A stretch of 5,300 nt of DNA from an uncultured Verrucomicrobiota bacterium. GTDB lineage: Bacteria > Verrucomicrobiota > Kiritimatiellia > RFP12 > UBA1067. The DNA lies in contig CAMPAF010000214.1 in NCBI GenBank assembly GCA_946631535.1, forward strand, positions 1 through 5,300, in the 5' to 3' direction. Positions within the stretch are counted from its first letter, which is position 1; each line of letters starts with the position of its first letter. Of the stretch, positions 1-5,300 are shown piece after piece. Made by a program: the position numbers and the translations under genes. The notes under the pieces are model-generated. The model was given only the letters and a program-made list of their open reading frames with translations, ran no database searches and was not told the origin of the DNA.

Positions 1-2622
1 TCGGTGGAGTTCGTGGAGTCGGACGGCAGCCGCTGGATCGCGACGGCGCCGATCGGCACGGAGTGGGCGCGCGTGACGCTCGCGCGCGATGATTTTCGTT
101 ACTGGCGCGATTCAAGCGCGAAGGGACGTGGCGGCCACGGAGACCATTTCAATCCCGCCCGCGCGGTCGACATCGGCCTGGGCTTCTCCCAGTCGCATAC
201 GCCTGTGATGGCCGGGCGCGCCGGATCTGTCCGCTTCCGCGACTTCGGCTCCTGTCGCGATCCCTTCGCCGGCGCAGGCGCCGTGCCGGAGACGGTCGTG
301 CCCGAACAGGACGGAGTGTATCCGCGCTACAAGACTATGCGCGTGGCGGGCGAGCTATGCGCGATTCCCCGCGCGTTGGGCGAGGGGTTCGGTCAGGGCA
401 TCTTCTGGCGTTTCATTCCGTTGCGTACCGTTCGCGCTACTAGCACGGGAGGGTCGCGCTCCTGCGCGACCGAAGCCGACGGATATGGCGGCGAAGGCGC
501 CGCCGAGTGGATGCTGCTCGAACGGCGGCCGGGGAAGCCCGCGCGTCGGTTGGCGGGGTGCGGTATGGCGGTCGCAGCAAGCTGCGACCCTCCCGGGGGA
601 GGGCCGCGCTCCTGCGCGGCCGAAATGGTTGCGCGGCTGGTAGGCGGTTCGTATCTGTACTGCGCGGGTACGGACAAGTTCGCGTATTTCCCCGGCGAGC
701 CGATACGGGTGGGCGCGGACTGGTACGGTCCGGCGACCTCCGCCGAGGCGGAGGTCTGTGACGCGGAAGGTCGCGTCGTGTGGCGCGCCACGCTCACGAA
801 CGGCGTGGCGGTGGCGTGTTCGGCGGCGTTGCGTCCGAGCTACGCGTCGTGCCGCGTGTCCGTGCGCCTGGGCAAAGACGAGATTACGCACGAGTTCGCC
901 GTGCTGCCGGAGGGGCCCGACGCGCCGGATGATTTCATCACGGTGAAGGACGGCAACTTCATGCTGCGCGGAAAGCCGTGGTATCCGGTGGGCGTCAACT
1001 TCTGGCCGGGCTACATCGCGGGCATGGCGCACACGGACTACTGGGGTGGCTGGATGCGCGGGGAAGCCTACTCGCCCGTGCTCGTCGAGCGTGACCTCGC
1101 CCACTTCGCGGCCATGGGCGGCACGATGATCAGCATCCAGGCGCCGGCGGTGAAGCACATCCGCAATCTGCTCGACGTGCTGCGTCGCTGCCGTGCGCAC
1201 GGCATATATGTGAACCTCTACGTAGGCTGGGCATCGCCGCTCGCTTTCCGCGACCAGGAAGGCGCGGAGTTCCTTGCGGCTGGACGGCTTGTTGGCAACG
1301 CGACGATCATTGCCTACGACACGATTTGGGAACCAGGAAACCACCTCTTCAAGAACGACGCGGCGCGTGCCCGGTGGGATGCCGCATGGCGGCAGTGGAT
1401 CAATGACCAGTACGGCAGCGTGGCGCGCGCGGAGCGGGACTGGGGCGTGCCCGCGCGTCGCAACGCGAAGGGCGAGGTGATCGGCCCGGTGGACAGGTGG
1501 TTCGTCGAGGACGGCCCGTGGCGCGTGCAGATGGCGGCGTACCGGCGGTTCATGGACAACGCGACGAGCCGCGCGTGGAACGACGCCACGCGGCGCCTGC
1601 GCGCGATCGACCCGAACCACCTCGTGAGCTTCCGGCAGGGCAACACGCTGCCGTACGACTTCGCGCTGTCGGGTCCGGTGCGCCACATCGACTTCATCTG
1701 CCCCGAGGGCTACGCCGTGCCGGACACGGACGCGGGGGAGGCCGCCATCGGGTGGATCACTCGGTACGTGGACGCCACGACGGGCGGCAAGCCGATCGTG
1801 TGGTCCGAGTTCGGCCGCAACGCGTGGGATGCTGGGACGATGGAGGCGTCGCCGGCCGGCATCGAGAAGCAGGGCACCTACTCCGCGCGATTCTACCGCG
1901 CCGCTCTGCGCGCGGGCGCGAACGGCACGGTGCCGTGGTGGTGGCCGGGCGGCTACCGCGTGGGCGAGAAGAGCGACTACGGCATCATCGCGCCGTCGGG
2001 CGAGGAGCGTCCGGCCGCTCGCCTCATCCGCGAGTACGCGCCCGCGCTCCGTGCGGCGCGTTCTCGCGCCGCGCCGGACACGTGGATGACGTTCGACCGC
2101 GACGCGCATGCGGGCGGGTACTGCCGCGCGGCGTTTGGCGAGGGCGCGGATGCGTATGCCGCGGCGCAGGCGGCGGGAAAGATGCTGGGCGTACGCTTGG
2201 ATGGTGCGGAGTTCGATTCGGGGAACTGTCCGCTCGTGGCCGTCGGCGGCGTGCCGTACGACGGCACTAACCCGCCGAAGCATCTGGATGCGGAGTTTGA
2301 CATGTTCACGACTGAGCGCGTGGGCGATGAGGTCATTGTACGCGCGCGGTTGGGGAATGTGGGCGTGGCGGCGTGGGTGGCGGGAGATGGCGGACGCGCA
2401 GGAGCGCGTCCCTCCCGTGGCGGCGTTGAGTTGGTTGCGCGGGATGAGGCCGGAAAGGAACTCGCCCGCGCGCCGGTGGCGTCGCGGGTGGATCGCCTCG
2501 GCGCAACGGGCGAGTTGTCGTTGCGGGTGCCGGCGCGCGGTCGCGTGTCCGTGCGGCTTGAGGCACGCGATCGGTGCGTATTCGGCGAGAAGAGGTCTTT
2601 TGACGCGGCTAAGGTGAAATGA
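1..2622 (+). CDS. Clan GH-A glycoside hydrolase, multidomain, 5' end outside window
   Basis: The frame is open to the left edge and no signal peptide or ribosome site is visible, so the GTG at 4 is probably internal. Residues are counted from that GTG (872 residues). Residues 1-140 look beta-rich, with an F-x-YW-x-DS motif (31-37) of the kind seen in sugar-binding sandwiches. Residues 222-300 look like an Ig-like domain (FPGEPIRV). Residues 310-685 form a (beta/alpha)8 barrel, from LRGKPWYPVGVNFW at the first strand through WEPGN (acid/base Glu443) and VWSEFG (nucleophile Glu602) to a Trp-rich eighth strand (VPWWWPGG). The WxxWxxxxYG helix (461-471) after the acid/base resembles GH42 and GH5 relatives. 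Residues 755-865 form a beta-rich C-terminal domain. The likely role is hydrolysis of a beta-linked glycan or glycoside with retention of configuration; the substrate cannot be read from sequence. Three palindromic repeats lie in frame (codons around 148-157, 189-207 and 797-805), outside the barrel. Fold and catalytic assignment are fairly sure; family number is not. Confidence 0.82.
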   Translation, partial: SVEFVESDGSRWIATAPIGTEWARVTLARDDFRYWRDSSAKGRGGHGDHFNPARAVDIGLGFSQSHTPVMAGRAGSVRFRDFGSCRDPFAGAGAVPETVVPEQDGVYPRYKTMRVAGELCAIPRALGEGFGQGIFWRFIPLRTVRATSTGGSRSCATEADGYGGEGAAEWMLLERRPGKPARRLAGCGMAVAASCDPPGGGPRSCAAEMVARLVGGSYLYCAGTDKFAYFPGEPIRVGADWYGPATSAEAEVCDAEGRVVWRATLTNGVAVACSAALRPSYASCRVSVRLGKDEITHEFAVLPEGPDAPDDFITVKDGNFMLRGKPWYPVGVNFWPGYIAGMAHTDYWGGWMRGEAYSPVLVERDLAHFAAMGGTMISIQAPAVKHIRNLLDVLRRCRAHGIYVNLYVGWASPLAFRDQEGAEFLAAGRLVGNATIIAYDTIWEPGNHLFKNDAARARWDAAWRQWINDQYGSVARAERDWGVPARRNAKGEVIGPVDRWFVEDGPWRVQMAAYRRFMDNATSRAWNDATRRLRAIDPNHLVSFRQGNTLPYDFALSGPVRHIDFICPEGYAVPDTDAGEAAIGWITRYVDATTGGKPIVWSEFGRNAWDAGTMEASPAGIEKQGTYSARFYRAALRAGANGTVPWWWPGGYRVGEKSDYGIIAPSGEERPAARLIREYAPALRAARSRAAPDTWMTFDRDAHAGGYCRAAFGEGADAYAAAQAAGKMLGVRLDGAEFDSGNCPLVAVGGVPYDGTNPPKHLDAEFDMFTTERVGDEVIVRARLGNVGVAAWVAGDGGRAGARPSRGGVELVARDEAGKELARAPVASRVDRLGATGELSLRVPARGRVSVRLEARDRCVFGEKRSFDAAKVK
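446..472 (+). repeat. Palindromic repeat copy 1 (27-nt core, T-A variant)
   Basis: The core consists of leader CGGGAG (446-451), left arm GGTCGCGC (452-459), loop TCCT (460-463), right arm GCGCGACC (464-471) and a closing G. The 8-bp stem is perfect. It lies in frame within the glycoside hydrolase and reads as GSRSCATE. Compared with copies 3 and 4 the only changes are at the third base of the left arm (T) and its partner in the right arm (A), so the pairing is kept. No second hairpin is recognisable upstream, so this is a solo core. Confidence 0.85.
568..622 (+). repeat. Palindromic repeat copy 2 (55-nt composite, C-G variant)
   Basis: Three pairing units occur in tandem. Hairpin A has arms GGTCGCAGC (570-578) and GCTGCGACC (581-589), perfect over 9 bp around AA. 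Unit B pairs CCCTCCC (588-594) with GGGAGGG (597-603) around GG. Hairpin C has arms GGCCGCGC (602-609) and GCGCGGCC (614-621) around TCCT. A and C share the outer stem pattern GGYCGC/GCGRCC, as if duplicated from one ancestor. The core part is 596-622 and differs from the consensus by G instead of C at 596. It reads in frame in the glycoside hydrolase as AVAASCDPPGGGPRSCAAE, a loop-like Gly/Pro-rich insert between the N-terminal region and the Ig-like domain. It matches copy 4 at 51 of 55 positions. Confidence 0.9.
2391..2417 (-). repeat. Palindromic repeat copy 3 (27-nt core, A-T variant, inverted)
   Basis: This is the core in the opposite orientation. On the + strand it shows arm GGACGCGC (2392-2399), loop AGGA (2400-2403), arm GCGCGTCC (2404-2411) and then CTCCCG. 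Read on the minus strand it has leader CGGGAG and loop TCCT, as in the other copies. The variable stem pair is A-T here, a third solution at the same position. It lies in frame in the C-terminal beta domain of the glycoside hydrolase and reads as GGRAGARPSRGG, probably in a turn between strands (AAWVAGD before, VELVARDEAG after). Confidence 0.87.
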
Positions 2623-2627
2623 GCCGA

Positions 2628-5036
2628 TTACAAACCGGAATCAACCGAGATGTCCGGAGCATGGGCCGTCTTCATCATAAGCTGCGCCGTTTCGACTAGG
2701 CGGATGAACTCGGCGCGCCAGCCGTCGTCGTCGCGGCCCTTCGCCGCGCGAGCCCGCTTGATAACCGCGTCGAAGGACGCCGAGCCCTTGTGGGCTGATC
2801 TCTTCATGATGAGCGCGAACTCCACAACCGACGAGGCGAACCGGAACGCTTCCGTAGGCTCGGCGAGTGTGATGTCCTTCGCCACCACAGGCTGGTCCAT
2901 CCGCGTGCTGGTGTCCGCGTCAGGCAGCTTGTAGCGCAGCTTCACGGTCAGCAGCTCCTCGTTTGCCACCGGCACCTGCTTCTGGTACTTGAGCGCGTCA
3001 GTCTTCGCCACCGCATTCGTCGCGCCGGCCGGCACGAGCTCGTAGAACGCAGTCATCGAATGGCCGCTGCCCATCTCGCCGGCGTCCTTCTTGTCGTCGT
3101 TGAAGTCCTTCGCCGCGAGCAGCCTGTTCTCGTAGCCGAGGAGACGGTACGCTGAGACCTGGGCAGGGTTGAACTCCAGCTGCAGCTTCACGTCCTTGGC
3201 GACCGTCATCATCGTGCCGCCGAACTCCGTCATCATAACCTTCTTCGCCTCGAGGATGCTGTCGAGGAACGCGTAGTTCCCGTTGCCGGCGTTCGCCAGC
3301 TTCTTCATCATCGCGTCTTGGTAGTTGCCGTAGCCGACGCCGAGGACCGTCAGGAACACGCCCGTCTCGCGCTTCGTCGCGATGTACCGCTCAAGCTCGG
3401 AGGGATTGCGGATGCCCACGTTGAAGTCACCGTCCGTGACTAGCACGACGCGGTTGTTCTTCTTGGCGGAGAAGTTCTTCATCGCCTGCTCGTAGGCGAG
3501 CTGCAGGCCTTCGCCGCCCGAGGTGGCGCCGCCGGCCCGCAGACCGTCGAGGACCTGCAGGATGCGCGACTTCTCCGCGCCTGACGTGGCAGGCAGCTCC
3601 ACCTGCACGCCGCTCGCGTAGGAGACGATCGAGACGGAGTCCTCTGTCCGCAGCTGGTCCGTAAGAAGCCGCAGCGCCTGCACGAGCAGCGAGAACCCGC
3701 CGTTGGCGTTCATCGAGCCGGACTTGTCGATCAGGAACACGAGGTTGCAGGGCGGGATCGACTCCTTGGGGACGCGCTTCGCCTGCACGCCGACGCGCAG
3801 CAGCTTGTGCGACGCGTTCCACGGGCACGCGCCGAGCTCGCACTCCACAGCCACCGGCACCGATCCCGTCGGCCCCGCGTAATCGTAGGAGAAGTAGTTC
3901 ACGTACTCCTCGATGCGCACCGAGTCCGCCGGCGGGAGGCGGCGCATCTCCGTGAGGTAGCGCCGCATCGTCGTGTAGCTGGCCGTGTCGACGTCCAGCC
4001 CGAACGTGGATAGCGGATTGCCCGTCACTTCCAGGAACTCGTTTTCCTTGAACGGCGCGAACTGTTCCGTTCCTGCCGCATCGGCGCGCGGCGCCTGCGC
4101 CATCCGCGGCGCGATTGGCCTGGCGCCCATCTTTGGGGCCGGCGCACACGCCGGTGCGCACGACATGTACGCAGCCTCGCATGCGACCTCGCGCTGACGC
4201 TTCCCGGAGGTGTAGCTTCCGCGTACGCCAGCGTTCCGCGCAGTCCCTGCGACCGATTTCATCACGACAGGGGACTTGACGTTCATAAGCGCATCTACTG
4301 AAGTCACCTTGGCAGGTTCCACCATCTGGGAATATCGTGTTTCTTCGCGGTCGCAGCAAGCTGCGCCCTTCTCGCGGGAGGGCCGCGCTCCTGCGCGGCC
4401 GGACTCCGCAGCATGTTCCTGCATGAGGAGCACCGGCACCCCTACCGCCAGCAGAAGCGACGCGGCAAGCGCCGGCCCCAGATACATCCACAGCCTGCGG
4501 CGACGCGCATGAGACGCGCCAGGTGCCGCCAAGCGGAACGTCCGCTCGTAGTCGTGGCGCGGGTCGTCCGCGTCCGTGATCGGCAGTCCCGTGCATGCGA
4601 CGAGATCGTCCGCTAGCGCATCTCCTGGCGTGGCGTTGAGCGCTGTCTTCACGTCTGCCAGGTCTTCGGGCGGCACGGTGTCCACGGTCCAGCTCCGGGA
4701 GACGGTCTCGGCAGGAAGGTCGCAGGCGTTCCACAGCTGATAGACGCGCGAGCCGATGAGGATCTCGCGGTCGGACGCCGGCACGGTGAACGGCGAGACC
4801 GGCACCACGCGCCAGCCTTTGGCGGAAACGCCGGCCAGCAGTCCGGTCACGGGCGATGGGAAATCGGCGAAGAGGCGCAGTTCGCCGCCCGAGACGGGCT
4901 GGTCGAACGTCGCTGAGGAGGAGGCTTGCGTGCCGGACGGCTTGCGCGCCGGATCAGCCTCGCGCGCCTTGTACATCTCCCACTCGCGGCGGAAGACGGA
5001 AAGGAAACGGTTCCGGTCAAAGTTCTGGCTCGTCAT
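2628..5036 (-). CDS. YfbK-type von Willebrand factor A protein, single-pass membrane anchored
   Basis: The protein has 802 residues. I chose the ATG at 5036 because GAGGTG lies just upstream and the upstream gene ends at 5045; the same frame is open to an ATG at 5177, but that stretch only shadows the upstream gene. Residues 1-178 are an unrecognised, probably cytoplasmic domain ending in an Arg-rich patch (HARRRR). A hydrophobic helix follows at about 182-205, implying a periplasmic C-terminus. Residues 206-330 are an Ala/Pro/Cys-rich linker. Residues about 331-395 match the YfbK N-terminal domain (NPLSTFGLDVDTASYTTMRR). The VWA domain (about 430-600) has a complete MIDAS metal site: DKSGS (Asp437, Ser439, Ser441), Thr505 and Asp535. 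The tail (GYENRLLAAKDFNDD, then a GHSMTAFYEL segment) is the YfbK C-terminal region (DUF3520). YfbK proteins are usually shorter and lack the long N-terminal part. VWA-MIDAS domains bind protein partners through a divalent metal; the partner is unknown. A 55-nt repeat encodes residues 212-230 directly after the membrane helix. Confidence 0.88.
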   Translation of the reverse strand: MTSQNFDRNRFLSVFRREWEMYKAREADPARKPSGTQASSSATFDQPVSGGELRLFADFPSPVTGLLAGVSAKGWRVVPVSPFTVPASDREILIGSRVYQLWNACDLPAETVSRSWTVDTVPPEDLADVKTALNATPGDALADDLVACTGLPITDADDPRHDYERTFRLAAPGASHARRRRLWMYLGPALAASLLLAVGVPVLLMQEHAAESGRAGARPSREKGAACCDREETRYSQMVEPAKVTSVDALMNVKSPVVMKSVAGTARNAGVRGSYTSGKRQREVACEAAYMSCAPACAPAPKMGARPIAPRMAQAPRADAAGTEQFAPFKENEFLEVTGNPLSTFGLDVDTASYTTMRRYLTEMRRLPPADSVRIEEYVNYFSYDYAGPTGSVPVAVECELGACPWNASHKLLRVGVQAKRVPKESIPPCNLVFLIDKSGSMNANGGFSLLVQALRLLTDQLRTEDSVSIVSYASGVQVELPATSGAEKSRILQVLDGLRAGGATSGGEGLQLAYEQAMKNFSAKKNNRVVLVTDGDFNVGIRNPSELERYIATKRETGVFLTVLGVGYGNYQDAMMKKLANAGNGNYAFLDSILEAKKVMMTEFGGTMMTVAKDVKLQLEFNPAQVSAYRLLGYENRLLAAKDFNDDKKDAGEMGSGHSMTAFYELVPAGATNAVAKTDALKYQKQVPVANEELLTVKLRYKLPDADTSTRMDQPVVAKDITLAEPTEAFRFASSVVEFALIMKRSAHKGSASFDAVIKRARAAKGRDDDGWRAEFIRLVETAQLMMKTAHAPDISVDSGL
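4347..4401 (+). repeat. Palindromic repeat copy 4 (55-nt composite, C-G variant)
   Basis: This copy has the same layout as copy 2 without gaps. Hairpin A has arms at 4349-4357 and 4360-4368, with one broken pair because C replaces A at 4366. The central unit B pairs 4367-4373 with 4376-4382. Hairpin C is perfect, with arms at 4381-4388 and 4393-4400 around TCCT. The core is 4375-4401. The host gene runs on the minus strand, so the repeat is read in the reverse sense, as SGRAGARPSREKGAACCDR (residues 212-230 of the VWA protein), immediately after the membrane helix. Copies 3 and 4 both yield GRAGARPSR, meaning the same reading phase is used when the element is antisense to its host. Confidence 0.9.
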
Positions 5037-5040
5037 GGTC

Positions 5041-5046
5041 CACCTC
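5041..5046 (-). promoter_or_regulatory. Ribosome binding site of the VWA gene, overlapping the upstream stop
   Basis: On the minus strand the string reads TGA-GGTGG-ACC-ATG. The GAGGTG Shine-Dalgarno uses the last two bases of the upstream TGA stop and sits four bases before the ATG at 5036 (six from the GAGG core). This decides the start of the VWA gene against the longer open frame from 5177, and it suggests that ribosomes ending on the upstream gene reinitiate here. Confidence 0.7.
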
Positions 5047-5300
5047 ACTTTCCGAGCTTCTTGAGGGTTTCCGGCGCAAGCGCCGACTCGCAGGCAGCCA
5101 GCAGGGTCTGCGCCGCAAGTCGGTCGTTGAGGGCGATGCCCTTGTCCGAGAAGAATTTCGCGATCTTTTTCATGCATGTCTCCTTGAGCACGTAGGCCCG
5201 CGATTTCCCGACTCCCAGCGCCGCCAGCACCTCTGGCGTCGTGACCGGTATGTCATGGGCCGTCGCATAGCACAGGAGCGCGACATTCCGTTTTTCCACT
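5045..5300 (-). CDS. Small protein with helix-turn-helix-like segment, partial at right edge
   Basis: The frame is open from the window edge to a TGA at 5047-5045, giving at least 84 codons. A GTG at 5299 could be a start, but only one base lies upstream of it, so the gene may begin outside the window. The N-terminal half contains IPVTTPEVLAALGVGKSRAY, which reads like a helix-turn-helix (helix, LGV turn, recognition helix beginning GKSRAYVL) and suggests DNA binding. The C-terminal half is helical and charged, ending ETLKKLGK, and I do not recognise a family. Eight bases separate its stop from the ATG of the VWA gene, so the two are very likely co-transcribed and translationally coupled. A regulator next to a VWA membrane protein is plausible, as YfbK-type genes often sit near sigma-factor or regulatory genes, but that is inference. 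A strong internal Shine-Dalgarno (AAGGAG, 5185-5180) precedes an in-frame ATG at 5173, so a 42-residue product is an alternative reading. Confidence 0.6.
   Translation of the reverse strand, partial: VEKRNVALLCYATAHDIPVTTPEVLAALGVGKSRAYVLKETCMKKIAKFFSDKGIALNDRLAAQTLLAACESALAPETLKKLGK

Noticed and set aside
213..235. AGRAGSVR peptide in the hydrolase resembling GRAGARPSR
   Set aside because: The bases here (GGGCGCGCCGG) lack the TCCT/AGGA loop and the 8-bp arms, so the peptide similarity is chance.
239..258. Possible decayed repeat copy (GCGAC ... GGCTCCTGTCGC)
   Set aside because: It contains the loop TCCT and a five-base inverted repeat, but the inner stem pairs poorly and leader CGGGAG is absent. 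It may be a coincidence in GC-rich coding sequence.
446..622. CRISPR array or tandem repeat made of copies 1 and 2
   Set aside because: There are only two copies here, of different lengths, with coding sequence between them and other copies elsewhere in both orientations. No regular repeat-spacer pattern exists.
355..2283. 642-codon open frame on the minus strand opposite the glycoside hydrolase
   Set aside because: It has Arg/Ala/His-rich, low-complexity composition with no recognisable domain, while the opposing frame carries clear GH-A motifs. Long antisense frames are expected in GC-rich coding DNA.
4349..4400. Hairpins as intrinsic terminators
   Set aside because: The stems are strong but no T-run follows on either strand, and they lie well inside open reading frames.
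3427..4734. 435-codon open frame in another minus-strand phase of the VWA gene
   Set aside because: The translation is Arg/Ala/Gly-rich without domain signals and lies entirely inside the well-supported VWA gene.
5037..5177. N-terminal extension of the VWA gene to an ATG at 5177
   Set aside because: The extra 47 residues overlap the upstream gene out of frame and look unlike a natural N-terminus. The ATG at 5036 has its own ribosome site, which overlaps the upstream stop.
5257..5282. Resemblance to the repeat on the minus strand (TCGCGCTCCTG shared with copy 1)
   Set aside because: Eleven bases match, but the right arm and leader do not, and the segment encodes a natural-looking helix (VALLCYATAHD). 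I do not count it as a copy.

Overview
The window is GC-rich, densely packed bacterial DNA with long genes, strong G/C preference at third codon positions and almost no intergenic space. It holds the 3' part of a large multidomain glycoside hydrolase on the + strand (1-2622). Converging on it, with a 5-base gap, is a two-gene minus-strand unit: a partial small gene with a helix-turn-helix-like segment (5300-5045), then a membrane-anchored von Willebrand factor A protein of the YfbK type (5036-2628). A large carbohydrate-active enzyme, a YfbK-type protein with an added N-terminal cytoplasmic segment, and interspersed GC-rich palindromes together suggest a free-living or gut polysaccharide degrader. 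The PVC group (Verrucomicrobiota, Kiritimatiellota, Lentisphaerota, Planctomycetota) is my best guess, but nothing here fixes the phylum.

Region by region: 1-2622 encodes an N-terminal beta-sandwich-like region, an Ig-like domain, a clan GH-A (beta/alpha)8 barrel with two recognisable catalytic glutamates, and a C-terminal beta-rich domain. The start lies outside the window. 2623-2627 is the convergent junction. 2628-5036 encodes a protein with a cytoplasmic N-terminus, one membrane helix, an Ala/Pro/Cys linker, a YfbK N-terminal domain, a VWA domain with an intact MIDAS, and a YfbK C-terminal domain. 5045-5300 is the upstream partner, whose stop codon lies within the Shine-Dalgarno region of the VWA gene.

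The most interesting content is a palindromic repeat family inserted in frame inside both large genes. Four copies share a 27-nt core: a six-base leader, two 8-nt arms around a TCCT loop, and a closing G. Three copies differ only at one position of the left arm and its pairing partner in the right arm, which occur as T-A, C-G and A-T, a true covariation. Two copies, in unrelated genes and opposite orientation relative to transcription, are extended to a 55-nt composite with a second hairpin and a central pairing segment (51 of 55 identical). The composite is free of stop codons in all six frames. It therefore behaves like a coding-tolerant mobile palindrome, comparable in concept to Rickettsia palindromic elements or REP/BIME repeats, but I do not recognise it as a named family.

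The enzyme and the VWA operon converge and have no evident functional link. What joins them is the shared repeat.
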